The translations under genes and the position numbers were made by a program. 64,000 bases of DNA. It comes from Novipirellula artificiosorum (GTDB lineage Bacteria; Planctomycetota; Planctomycetia; Pirellulales; Pirellulaceae). The DNA is taken from the NCBI RefSeq assembly GCF_007860135.1, contig NZ_SJPV01000002.1:584267-648266 (forward strand), written 5' to 3'. The notes beneath the pieces are model-generated. The model ran no database searches and was not told where the DNA came from. It saw nothing but the letters and a program-made list of their open reading frames with translations. Positions 1 to 7,800 of the stretch are shown here, piece by piece. The stretch's first letter is position 1, and each line of letters starts with the position of its first letter.

Positions 1-120
1 CGCAGGAAGCGTGCCAGCGTTGACGGGACCACCGCCTGCACCGGAGCCGCCCCATTCAGCGTCACCCCATTGTCCACGTGTTCGCAGTCACCGCGCACTG
101 CACCGGAGCACTTCGATTAA

Positions 121-146
121 GTTCAACGGTAGGGTTCAACGGTAGG
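121..146. repeat. 13-bp tandem repeat, two units
   Basis: The 13-mer GTTCAACGGTAGG occurs at 121-133 and again directly at 134-146, followed by a partial third unit (GTTCA). A second small duplication, CTGCACCGGAGC, lies nearby at 36-47 and 98-109. The first 190 bases otherwise hold no gene I can support. The frame open from base 1 to 120 on the plus strand has no recognisable domain. Confidence 0.7.
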
Positions 147-186
147 GTTCACCTCGGTCCGGCGGATGACGTTGTGATGGCCTAGT

Positions 187-241
187 TACTAACCACCGGA
201 CCTGTGGTGCAACCCGTGGTTCTCCCCTACACGGTGGTTCG
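187..241 (-). repeat. attC-like hairpin downstream of the DUF4926 gene (weak)
   Basis: AACCACCG at 191-198 and CGGTGGTT at 232-239 form a perfect 8-bp inverted repeat. On the minus strand the distal arm reads GGTGGTTAG, which resembles an integron R' box (GTTRRRY). The stop codon of the upstream minus-strand gene (227) lies inside the hairpin, as in the two better attC sites at 802 and 1561. It is shorter than those sites and lacks their conserved TGATCG/CGATGCA boxes, so the attC reading is tentative. Confidence 0.35.
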
Positions 242-451
242 AGCATGGAGCAATTCGCCAGGCTTGATCGGGCGAACATCGTGCGCGCCTACGGAAACCA
301 AGGCAACTGTTCGACCTCCACCATCAACAAATTCAACTTCGTAGCCCTTTGCGTCCTTGTAGACATGAACCACCGTACCAACATCACCGCGTGTGAGTTT
401 CTCGTGCGGAGGTTCAGAATCAAGTACAACCAGGGAGTGTTCAGCGATCAT
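227..451 (-). CDS. DUF4926 domain-containing small protein
   Basis: 74 residues, beginning MIAEHSLVVLDSEPPH and carrying GDVGTVVHVY and YEVEFVDGGG, the hallmark core of DUF4926 (a small SH3-like beta-barrel family). The ATG overlaps the stop of the upstream DUF6883 gene by four bases (ATGA at 448-451), so the two are translationally coupled. DUF4926 genes often sit beside DUF6883 genes; from memory, and with the small size, I infer an antitoxin- or immunity-like role, but no activity is shown by the sequence. The gene ends inside an attC-like hairpin, which fits a gene-cassette origin. Confidence 0.8.
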   Translation of the reverse strand: MIAEHSLVVLDSEPPHEKLTRGDVGTVVHVYKDAKGYEVEFVDGGGRTVALVSVGAHDVRPIKPGELLHARTTV

Positions 452-786
452 TGTTTATCATCCGGGTAGGCAGTGACCAATCGTGGCGGATCATTGTCCT
501 CAACAATCCATACGGTGCGGACCAAGCCTGGATAGTGGTTGGGTCGTCCAACTGAACCAGAAGCCTTGTATTTTACACCAAACCGTGTCGTTTCGGTATC
601 GAATCCGTCGCAGTTCATGGCGATTGCAAGCAAATCCGCAGCAAGATAGTGCCAGTCGTCGCGAGTGTACCCCAGTGAGTGAAACCAGATTGCCTTTGAA
701 CCACCGTCTGGGTGGCCGAGATTGAGCAAATAGTCGCGCACCTTTGCGTCGTCAACCACGGCTCGTTCGGCATCAGGTATCGGCAT
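448..786 (-). CDS. DUF6883 domain-containing protein
   Basis: 112 residues with the DUF6883 signature: IPDAERAVVDDAKVRDYLLN near the start, then H-P-D-G-G-S-K-A-I-W-F and a C-terminal segment ending in VRTVWIVE. It is the first gene of a two-gene minus-strand unit with DUF4926 (ATGA overlap). I infer a toxin/antitoxin- or toxin/immunity-like pair from the tight coupling, the small sizes and the cassette setting; DUF6883 itself has no established activity that I can state. The ATG at 786 is the natural start because the N-terminal motif follows at once. Confidence 0.8.
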   Translation of the reverse strand: MPIPDAERAVVDDAKVRDYLLNLGHPDGGSKAIWFHSLGYTRDDWHYLAADLLAIAMNCDGFDTETTRFGVKYKASGSVGRPNHYPGLVRTVWIVEDNDPPRLVTAYPDDKQ

Positions 787-801
787 GTAACTAATTTGGG
801 A

Positions 802-886
802 GAACGCTAACGATCAGCCGGCGGCGACGGTTGATCTTTCACTTCAAAACGTCCGACTTCGCCGCTCGGTTGCATCGGATGGTTCC
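802..886 (-). repeat. integron attC-like recombination site (site B)
   Basis: On the minus strand the order is GGAACC (R'', 885-880), CGATGCA (L'', 877-871), a GC-rich spacer, TGATCG (L', 817-812) and CGTTC (R', 806-802). L'' and L' pair as CGAT(G)CA with TGATCG and leave one unpaired G, the extrahelical base that marks folded attC sites. Length and order match attC-C at 1561 (spacing 84 versus 85 bases). The R boxes diverge from the GTTRRRY consensus. The last ~27 codons of the antitoxin gene ending at 807 are encoded by this site. Confidence 0.65.
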
Positions 887-1040
887 CCGCCGGTTTCCAG
901 ATCGGGCAGCCCGACGCAAGCATCCGAGCATTGGCATCGGCAGCTATTGCGCGGACATCACCGCCAAATCGGTCAGAGATTTCACGTCGCACTGCATGAA
1001 TTTCGTCAACGATGGGGTCAGTTTTCGGTTTCTGGATCAT
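807..1040 (-). CDS. small antitoxin paired with PIN toxin 1
   Basis: 77 residues. The N-terminal half (DPIVDEIHAVRREISDRFGG...) is the helical pattern of small antitoxins of PIN-domain systems. The C-terminal part, from about residue 50, is encoded by the attC-like site and reads as a tail (NHPMQPSGEVGRFEVKDQ) likely to be disordered. The ATG at 1040 lies inside the end of the upstream PIN gene (23-base overlap), so toxin comes before antitoxin, the reverse of the usual vapBC order. Antitoxin function is inferred from position, size and sequence pattern; no DNA-binding fold is obvious. Confidence 0.65.
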   Translation of the reverse strand: MIQKPKTDPIVDEIHAVRREISDRFGGDVRAIAADANARMLASGCPIWKPAGNHPMQPSGEVGRFEVKDQPSPPADR

Positions 1041-1506
1041 TGCTAATCAGCTCCTCCGGAGTGCAAATGATGGGAATTGGAACGCCAAGGTCAACCAATA
1101 CCTGATGGACACGCGGAAGTATCCTGGCGTTCGCGATGTGCTTGCAATTCCACGTCAGGAGGTATTGTATACGGTGATGAGCGACGGAGGCGATGTGAAG
1201 CGCATCAACAGCAGCTTTGGGCGGCAAGATTGCACGTGCCATGATTTCATCGGCAATTCGGTCAATTTCAGGATCGCCCGGTAGTCGAGGGATGCCAGCC
1301 AACACGCTCAATCGGTCTGCAGCAAGCGTTGAATCGCCAGCGGAAGCCTCGTCGATCACATATTGTGAAACGACGAGAGCGTAGTTCATGCGTTCAGTGT
1401 CCCACCACTGGTGGGTCAACAATTGGTGCGCGGCGGTTACAACCTCTTTCGCGGGTTTTTGCCGCAAATAGCTGATGACAGAAGTCTCAATGTAAACAGT
1501 GTCCAT
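1018..1506 (-). CDS. vapC: PIN-domain toxin, VapC family (copy 1)
   Basis: 162 residues with a full PIN domain. It starts MDTVYIETSVISYL, and the acidic metal-binding positions are E7, E53 (VIDEASAG) and D101 (AVDALHIA), with N120 in WNCKHI. This is the subfamily with YIETS replacing the usual D-T-S. VapC toxins are Mg-dependent RNases that cut tRNA or rRNA. Its end overlaps the putative antitoxin start. All key residues are conserved, so it should be active. It is a paralogue of the PIN gene at 1790, with catalytic residues at identical positions. Confidence 0.85.
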   Translation of the reverse strand: MDTVYIETSVISYLRQKPAKEVVTAAHQLLTHQWWDTERMNYALVVSQYVIDEASAGDSTLAADRLSVLAGIPRLPGDPEIDRIADEIMARAILPPKAAVDALHIASVAHHRIQYLLTWNCKHIANARILPRVHQVLVDLGVPIPIICTPEELISNDPETEN

Positions 1507-1560
1507 ACCGCCATTGTAGCGATATTGAGTGAAGGTCGCAGCTGAATCCCCTCAGTCGGG

Positions 1561-1645
1561 GAACGGCGGCGATCAGCGGGCGGCGGAAGTTGACTCACTA
1601 TTGTCGGAAACGTCTCCACCGCCGCTCCGTTGCATCGCATGGTTC
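1561..1645 (-). repeat. integron attC-like recombination site (site C)
   Basis: Minus-strand order: GCGAACC (R'' side, ending 1641), GCGATGCA (L'', 1638-1631), a spacer containing GGAGCGGCGG and CCGCCGCCCG, then TGATCG (L', 1575-1570) and CGTTC (R', 1565-1561). GCGAT(G)CA pairs with TGATCGC leaving one extrahelical G. Site B at 802 has the same boxes in the same order and length. The second antitoxin ends inside it (stop at 1573), so its tail is also attC-encoded. Confidence 0.65.
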
Positions 1646-1803
1646 GCCGCAACTCGTCGAGGTGGTAGATCAACATACGAACGTCCCGAAGAAGCCCGCG
1701 CGTTGCGTAATTCAGCAAAGATGCGATGAATGTCGTACCCAGCATCGGCCCCGAGTTGGTGGCGAATCGCCTTGATTTCTTCAATTGGGTTAGGTGTCGT
1801 CAT
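1573..1803 (-). CDS. small antitoxin paired with PIN toxin 2
   Basis: 76 residues from the ATG at 1803 (MTTPNPIEEIKAIRHQLG). A longer upstream extension in frame lacks antitoxin-like sequence and I reject it. The pattern (charged helical N-terminus with EEIKAIR, then IHRIFAELRNA) parallels the antitoxin at 807. The start lies 14 bases inside the end of the PIN gene. The C-terminal tail AANHAMQRSGGGDVS is encoded by attC-C and matches the tail of the first antitoxin (NHPMQPSGEV) because both are read through the same type of site in the same frame. Confidence 0.65.
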   Translation of the reverse strand: MTTPNPIEEIKAIRHQLGADAGYDIHRIFAELRNARASSGRSYVDLPPRRVAANHAMQRSGGGDVSDNSESTSAAR

Positions 1804-2272
1804 AGGATTCCAGCAATTGTTCGGGTGTGCAGATGGTCGCAGGAGTAAACCCAGATTCACGGCAGATGTCACCGATCCGCCGTTGAAGGTGTGGATTAAG
1901 TATATGCTTGAAGTTCCAGGTGACCAAATAAGTCAATCCATGCACGGCCGCTAAGGCGATGTGGGCGGCGTCACGTGGTTCCGACTCAGGAACGGCCTTG
2001 CCGAGCATGAGAGCCTCCGCAAGTGATTCGGCATCTTCTCGTGGCGTGACGAGATCAATCCCGGCAATAATTGCCAAACGTTCGGCAGCGGCCATCGGAT
2101 CGCCAGCACTGCATTCAGCGATTACGAGATCGGATATCTTTAGATCAAATCGGGCTGGAGCGTCAGCCCACCATTTGCGAGTGGACATCTGGCGAGCCAA
2201 CATGATCGGGTCCGGATGGTCTCGCGATGCGATCGTGCCGACAACGGTTGTTTCCAAATAAGCAGTTTCCAT
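1790..2272 (-). CDS. vapC: PIN-domain toxin, VapC family (copy 2)
   Basis: 160 residues beginning METAYLETTVVGTI. The PIN acidic residues are E7, E53 (VIAECSAGD) and D101 (PRDAAHIA), with N120 in WNFKHIL, the same positions as in the paralogue at 1018 although the rest differs widely. A site-specific RNase toxin is expected. It sits directly upstream of its small partner gene, and the pair is bounded by attC-like sites at 1561 and 2327. Independent acquisition as a cassette is more likely than recent tandem duplication given the divergence. Confidence 0.85.
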   Translation of the reverse strand: METAYLETTVVGTIASRDHPDPIMLARQMSTRKWWADAPARFDLKISDLVIAECSAGDPMAAAERLAIIAGIDLVTPREDAESLAEALMLGKAVPESEPRDAAHIALAAVHGLTYLVTWNFKHILNPHLQRRIGDICRESGFTPATICTPEQLLESYDDT

Positions 2273-2326
2273 TGCGGCATTATAAGCGATTCACGCTCCA
2301 AGTGCGAATCTCGAATCTCGGTCGGC

Positions 2327-2415
2327 GAACGGTAGACATCACGGGGGACGGACGAAAGACTTTCCACTTCTGCAAACCGCGCAAGCCGTCCTCCCGTGCA
2401 CATACTCTTAGGTGG
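2327..2415 (-). repeat. attC-like site D, degenerate, next to the IS110 element
   Basis: CACGGG-GGACGG at about 2340-2351 pairs with CCGTCC-T-CCCGTG at 2387-2398. The outer box GAACG (2327-2331, R' on the minus strand) is the same as in sites B and C, and TGCA (2397-2400) corresponds to their L''. The expected R'' box (GGTTC at about 2411) reads GGTGG. It may simply have drifted, or the neighbouring IS may have landed in it. It is the weakest of the three aligned sites because its inner boxes differ in sequence, though not in layout. Confidence 0.45.
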
Positions 2416-2500
2416 ACTTATTAGATTTTGAAACGAAAATGGCTTCTCTCGATGTAATAAACGAGCTGAATCACGAGGATTCGCTCACTTGGTGTTAGTG

Positions 2501-2534
2501 GTCGTAACCAACAATTTGGACATCGTGGTTCGAC
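2501..2534 (+). ncRNA. stem-loop in the left flank of the IS110-family gene
   Basis: GTCG (2501-2504), a bulged T and AACCA (2506-2510) pair with TGGTT (2526-2530) and CGAC (2531-2534) just upstream of the transposase ATG at 2556. A smaller hairpin (GAATC/GATTC) lies at about 2468-2482. IS110-family elements encode a bridge RNA in a non-coding end. This is one of two candidate places, the other being 3958-4060. RNA identity is inference from folding by eye. Confidence 0.3.
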
Positions 2535-2555
2535 AATACATACGAAAGAAGCCTC

Positions 2556-3878
2556 ATGAATTCTACTACAATCTCAATGTCGAAATCAACTCTTTTAGAT
2601 CAACAAAATCAAAACATCTCTGACGCCGTCAGAATCGTTAATGTCGCCTTCGATGTTGGCAGTGATTCGCTGGATTGGGCCATGGAATTGTCGGGTAAAT
2701 CAATCAGTGGTCAGTGTGAAAACAACAGTTCCGACATACGCACAACGCTCGAAGATATCCGCAACGAAGTTAAGCAACACGGTGACTGTCAAATTCGTGT
2801 CCTCTGTGAGTCAACGGGCATCTATCATCGACGACTCCTGCAGCTGGCTGACGAACTCGGCATGCGAACCGCGTTGGTGCATGGCGAAGCCGTAGCCAAG
2901 TTCCGAACCATTCAATTTGCCGATCATGGCAAAACCGACCAACGCGATCCCAAAGCGGCGCTGACGGTTGCCAAATTCGGCAAGCTGATCAAAAACCGTA
3001 AGCTTGATAAGCATTACGCGCAGCTACGTGAACTTCATCGGTTGGTCCTCCGCTGTGAAGCCCGCATCAAGATCGCCAAGTGTGAACTGCATGCTGATTT
3101 GAGGAATTTGTTTGCTGATCTTCGATTGGACAAGTCGGTGCTGTACGGACCGACCGGCCGGGCGCTGATCGAACAGTTCGCCGGCAACCCGCACGCGATT
3201 CTTGCGGTGGGCGAGGAAGCCTTCTACGCACGAATGAAAGCTTGCAGCAAACACACCAAGAAGGCGACACTGAAAAAGCTGTGGCGAGCAGCCAACGATA
3301 CAGCAAACACCCAAAAGGATGACTTGGCCGCCACACTTGCAGAAATCCGAGCCACCGCCGTGCAGCAACTTTACTCGGAAATCACGGCATTTTTGCTGCA
3401 GCAACAACAATTCGAAAGTCAAATGCAAGCGTTTTACCTGGAGCTTCAATCTTCCGATCCGCGGTTGCCTGCCCCACGCAAGGGAGTCGTCACGCTTCGG
3501 ATGCTTTCGCGTTTGGTCGCCGAGATCGGACCGCCGGACGATTTCCGCACGCTCTCGCAGCTGATGCGTTATGCAGGATTGAACTTGTGCGAACGTCAAA
3601 GTGGCAAATGGCGAGGCCGGACGACGATCAGCCGTCGCGGCCGAAGTGAACTACGTTACGTACTGAACTTGATGGCGATTCCGCTGGTCGGTCGGCGGAA
3701 GCTTTTTGGCGACTACTACTGGAAGAAGAAGGACACCGACAAGATGCCGGGGCAGAAGGCGAATGTTAGCGTAATGCGAAAGATCTTGAAAATGTTTTAC
3801 GGTTGGTACAAGAGCGGCGAGCCATTCGATCCGAGTCGCGTCTTTGTGATGGCAAGCGAGCACACCAAAGCGGCCTAG
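2556..3878 (+). CDS. IS110/IS1111-family transposase (DEDD recombinase)
   Basis: 440 residues. The N-terminal RuvC-like DEDD domain is intact: D33 (FDVGSDSLDW), E85 (LCESTGIYH), D128 and D131 (KTDQRDPKAA). The C-terminal Transposase_20 part carries GPPDDFRTLSQLMRYAGL and the catalytic serine S359 in TTISRRGRSELR. Such recombinases act with a structured non-coding RNA from the element to choose donor and target. No frameshift is visible, so the element may be active. The start at 2556 adds ~30 residues before the DEDD domain; the ATG at 2577 is an alternative. It lies immediately beside an attC-like site, a known target of the IS1111-attC subgroup. Confidence 0.92.
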   Translation: MNSTTISMSKSTLLDQQNQNISDAVRIVNVAFDVGSDSLDWAMELSGKSISGQCENNSSDIRTTLEDIRNEVKQHGDCQIRVLCESTGIYHRRLLQLADELGMRTALVHGEAVAKFRTIQFADHGKTDQRDPKAALTVAKFGKLIKNRKLDKHYAQLRELHRLVLRCEARIKIAKCELHADLRNLFADLRLDKSVLYGPTGRALIEQFAGNPHAILAVGEEAFYARMKACSKHTKKATLKKLWRAANDTANTQKDDLAATLAEIRATAVQQLYSEITAFLLQQQQFESQMQAFYLELQSSDPRLPAPRKGVVTLRMLSRLVAEIGPPDDFRTLSQLMRYAGLNLCERQSGKWRGRTTISRRGRSELRYVLNLMAIPLVGRRKLFGDYYWKKKDTDKMPGQKANVSVMRKILKMFYGWYKSGEPFDPSRVFVMASEHTKAA

Positions 3879-3957
3879 GCGAAACGAGCAGCAGCAATCA
3901 CCTTTGGGATGACGAAACCTAGGGAGGAACCACTTCGAATCAGACGAATGAACCTTG

Positions 3958-4066
3958 GCGACCGGTGATGACCACCATGACATTATCAGTTGGCATCCGT
4001 CCAACATGATCGGTGCACATTGACCAGGCGAGTGAGCCTGTGTCCTGTCACACCGGTCGCTTTTAT
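3958..4066 (+). ncRNA. candidate structured RNA downstream of the IS110-family gene
   Basis: GCGACCGGTG (3958-3967) and CACCGGTCGC (4051-4060) are a perfect 10-bp inverted repeat closing 83 nt, followed by TTTT. Inside are two further hairpins: GTTGG/CCAAC (3989-4005, 7-nt loop) and CAGGC/GCCTG (4025-4040, 6-nt loop). A multi-stem RNA closed by a long helix in the right non-coding end fits a bridge RNA of an IS1111-type element. No covariance or expression evidence is available, so the assignment is tentative. Confidence 0.45.
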
Positions 4067-4814
4067 CCTTCAACATGGCCAATGAGTAAGATCAAGTGAT
4101 TGCTCCGAAAGAGAGCCAAAATGCGAACTTTGCCAGTGTGGGATTTTGGTTCGATGTGTGAGCGGAAGCAATGAACCAGCGAAGTGCCAAACAGTACAAA
4201 GCAACACAAAGTTGCGCGCAAAAATGGGGGTAGTCAACTCCAAGGGTAAGCATGGTCGAAGCTTCAGCGGCTTAACGCGAGCTCGAAGAATCGGCTCGCT
4301 TGCCGCTAGAACGCTTGACAAGCAAGCGTAAAGCGATGTCATGGTTCGAACTGCACGATAACAAGTGAAAATAGCTCCTGCCAGCAATCATGGGACACCG
4401 GAGAGATGCCTCGAAAACCTCCTGCGCACGCTTCCGCCGGATGAGCCAAAAAACCTAGGTGCGCAAGAGCCTCAGCAAGCTTACACCTTCGCAAAAATCG
4501 GACAAGCGACGCAGACCTTGTGGATCGGAATGCAACGCTGCCACGACCTGTCCAACGCATGGAACACATTCGGACCAGGAGCCAAAAAAATTTCACCGGA
4601 TTAGGATGTGGGGTACAACGAGCGCTCGCGGGCAGGGGTGGTTGGATACCGAAACACTGTGTTCGTCACAACTTAAAAACCGGACGACCTCATTTTTCGG
4701 GGGAGAAGGGAGCAAGAATCCATGAGCGAGACTTGTCTCCATACCAATGCACTCTGGGTGTGTGACGCTAACCTGCACGCCCCGCGAGCGACTGGGGTTT
4801 GCTTTTGCAAACCC
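4067..4814. other. 748 bp without a supported gene: repeat-rich spacer
   Basis: No open frame here has a recognisable product. It holds a long hairpin (AGCGGC 4266-4271 with GCCGCT 4302-4307, inner GCGAGC/GCTCGC), a short one (ACGCTTG 4311-4317 with CAAGCGT 4323-4329), the 99-bp repeat at 4349-4447, and the terminator hairpin before 4815. The right end of the IS110-family element must lie somewhere in its first part, but I cannot fix it. Confidence 0.6.
4349..4447 (-). repeat. 99-bp dispersed repeat, copy 1 (inverted mate at 32612)
   Basis: Read on the minus strand, this segment (GGCTCATCCGGCGGAAGC at one end, TTATCGTGCAGTT at the other) matches 32612-32710 over 99 bases with one visible mismatch. 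Flanking bases on both sides do not match, so the repeat has sharp ends. A third, diverged copy lies at 32839-32908 in the same orientation as this plus strand. It may be an IS end or a small non-autonomous element; two copies adjoin the ISL3 remnant. Confidence 0.9.
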
Positions 4815-4815
4815 C
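4794..4815 (-). terminator. terminator-like hairpin after the alpha-2-macroglobulin gene
   Basis: GGGGTTTGC (4794-4802) and GCAAACCCC (4807-4815) form a perfect 9-bp stem with a TTTT loop, starting at the TAG stop of the minus-strand gene. No clear U-run follows on the minus strand, so termination strength is uncertain. Confidence 0.55.
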
Positions 4816-7800
4816 TATTGCACCACGATCGGCAAACTCTCGCTGTGACTATTGAACTCGGGAGCATACATGCACTCGATCATGGCGAGCCCGGTTTGAT
4901 ACTCGCCGCGCAGTTGCACTCGCGTGCTGTACTCAAAGACGTACGTTCCCTTCGGTAAGTAGTCGATGAAGAAATGCGTCGCCGTATCGCGAGTGGATTC
5001 ATAATATCCGAGTCCATCTTGAAACTTATAGCGTGATAAGACGTTGACGGGTTCGGTGCCGCTACCACGATAGTCCTTCATGTGGACGTATTCCATATCA
5101 CGATCCGTTCGCAACACCACCCGTACGACCAATTCGTCACCGACGTGAACCGGAGCCTCGACGGCCACCAGGGTCGGCCCGTCTGCCGTGTTCTTTTTCA
5201 CAAACAAGGCCTTTTCGAGCTTGAGCGGTGTACCCTCGTGAGGAGTCACCTTGGCGATGTCTTCCATGTATTGCCAATGCAAACTCCCCCAGGCGACACC
5301 GTCATCCATTTTTCGCATCGTGATGTTGCCCATCTCAGGCTCGATCTCGGACTTGGTCAGTCGCCGTTGATAAAAACCGGTTCCCGCCTCTACCGATTCT
5401 GGCTCGATGGTTTTACCGCCGAGATCGACCTCCACGAGTTCGTCGGATGCCAACAAGTCGCTGCCGCGAAGCAAAAGCGAATAGACGGCATCGGCGGTCG
5501 CCTTGGTGGTCTTCCAATCGCGAGTCTGCTTCTGCTTGAGCAGCCACACCTTGCAATCTTCCACCGCTTCGCGATCGTCCATGACTTCATCAAATGCCTC
5601 GATCATCATCGCTTGCGTTTCGATGGGTGCCCGGTACCACCACCATGACAGTTCGTTTTCTCGCCAGTACATCCCCATCTCGTCGTTCGAAACCGATCGC
5701 TCCTTGATCGATCGCATGATGGCTTGAGCGGAAGAAAGGTCCCCAAAACGTTTCAGTGCAATCGCCAAGTGAGCTTGAGATTGACGATACGAAAGTTTCA
5801 ACCCATGCCGCCGAGCCTGATCGACCCAATAGTCGACCGCCTCGCGATGCTCCGCTGCAATCGCCTGATCCTGCAAAAAGAAGCTGCGGCCATAAAGGTA
5901 CATCGCAATCGTTGTCGAAAGATGATTCTGATCGCGATCTTGCGGCTTGATGTTTGCGTATCGCTCGGTCACCCAAGCATCGAGACGGGCCAGCGAACGA
6001 ACAGCGGCAGCGGTGTCGATCTCAACACCCAGGTGCCGCATGCGGCCAAAGCCAGTGGTAATGTAAAGCGTGATGTAGTCGTTCCCCCGTCCACCGGGGA
6101 ACCATGGCCATGCCCCGTCATCCTGTTGCATTTCCGTCAACTTCAATTGTGCACGATTGGTTTCCTCCGCAAGTCGATTCGGATCGAACAGAATCCCCAC
6201 ATTGCGTCTCGCTTGGCTTTCGCTGTCTGCCTCGCGAACCCAGGGGGTTTCCTCAAGCATCACCGACTTGAGTTCCTCGTTCTTTTCCAACGGGCTATCG
6301 AGCGCAGGCGTACCACGCCACTGCTCAAACACACGCTCGATCTTGGGGTCGCTGTTGGCGATGTGCTGCGCCAGTGCATTGGCGTACAAGCGGTTGAACG
6401 TTTGCTCGCTGCATTGATGCGGGTACTCCATCAAGTATGGCAACGCCATCACCGCATACCACGAAGGGTTCGACGCGACCTGCAACGTCAACGATTCATG
6501 GCGAAGCGTGTCGGAGTCAGCCGATTGAATCAGCTTTTCAAATTCAAACTCCTTCACCTGCTTGCCCCGAATCGGCAGCGGCAACGATTCGGTCACCAAG
6601 ATCCGCTGTGACAGAACAGGCAAGTAGCCCTCTTCGCCATCGGACAATTTCCCCGTCGATCCTACCGCTTTGTAGGTCAAGAATCCGATCTCTTCGGGGA
6701 CGTTGATCTCCCACGACAACGTTTGCGATTGGCCGCTTGAAAGATCAAACGATTGATCGATTTGAGTGTTGCCAAGTTCCTCGTTGACGGCGTCACCGCT
6801 TTTCGCCGCGGCGAACGACAGCCGAACTTGGCCGGTTTGAGCCGTTGCCGATTGGTTGACAACCTTCACCGTAAATTCGATCAAATCGCCTTCACGAACA
6901 AAACGCGGCGGGTTGGGTTGGACCATCAAGTCCTTGGCCGTTACGGTGCTTCCCTCGAGCAGTCCGCTGCGCATCTTTCGGTCATGGGCAAAACCAAGGA
7001 ACTTCCATTGGGTTAATGCCTCGGGCATCGTGAATTCCATTCGCACCTTTCCGTCATCACAGGCGATCAGATGAGGATAGAAAAACGCGGTTTCCTTTAG
7101 ATTTTTGCGAGCCGAAACGTTGTCGAGATCGACGTCCGGTGGACGGGAACCCCCTACGGATTCGACCTGTGCTTTGACAGACGGGTGCATCGCAAAAACG
7201 GCCGCCGGTAAGGCTTCTGCTTCTTCCATGGCAACGTCTTCCATGGCGCCGTCCATCGCGGGTGCCGCGGCGCCAAAAGCCATCCCCTCCATCCCTCCCA
7301 TGCCACCGCCTCGCATCATCGCCCGACCGCGGAACTGATAGCCCAACAAGTTGTCCTTGATTTGACTCGGATAGTGCCGATACACCCAGGCAACGTCACG
7401 CCGTTCCACGTTCCACCGGCCAAAGAAAGGGTGCAACGATTGCTGCGAATTCTGGAAACTCGATCCCATCCGGCTGTGGTCTCGGTAGAAGCCGGAAAAA
7501 TGCTGTTGCCAGCGGTGAATTTGAAATGCATCGAGTGAAGCGTCGTAAAGGGTTGCGACCATCTCTGCCACTGTCTCGCCAGCGTCCGGACCCGAAACGA
7601 TCGCGGTCCAAGTTTCTTTCGCCGCGGGGTCCAGCTTCGAAGTAAAGTGCTCCCACTCGACCTTTAAATGCTTGTTGCTCCAAGGCACATCGATGGCTTG
7701 CGTGTTGAGATAAGCACGATTCTCACGGACCATGGTCGTGCGAACGGTGAAACCACCGCGCATCGACTCTTCAACCGGTTGCTCGATCATGACTTGTGTC

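Noticed and set aside
1-120. Plus-strand frame open from base 1 to 120 as the end of a gene
   Set aside because: No recognisable domain, high GC with Thr/Ala/Pro-rich translation, and no way to see the upstream part.
4593-4867. Minus-strand frames in the spacer before the A2M gene
   Set aside because: Low-complexity translations that overlap the terminator hairpin and the A2M stop; no ribosome site.
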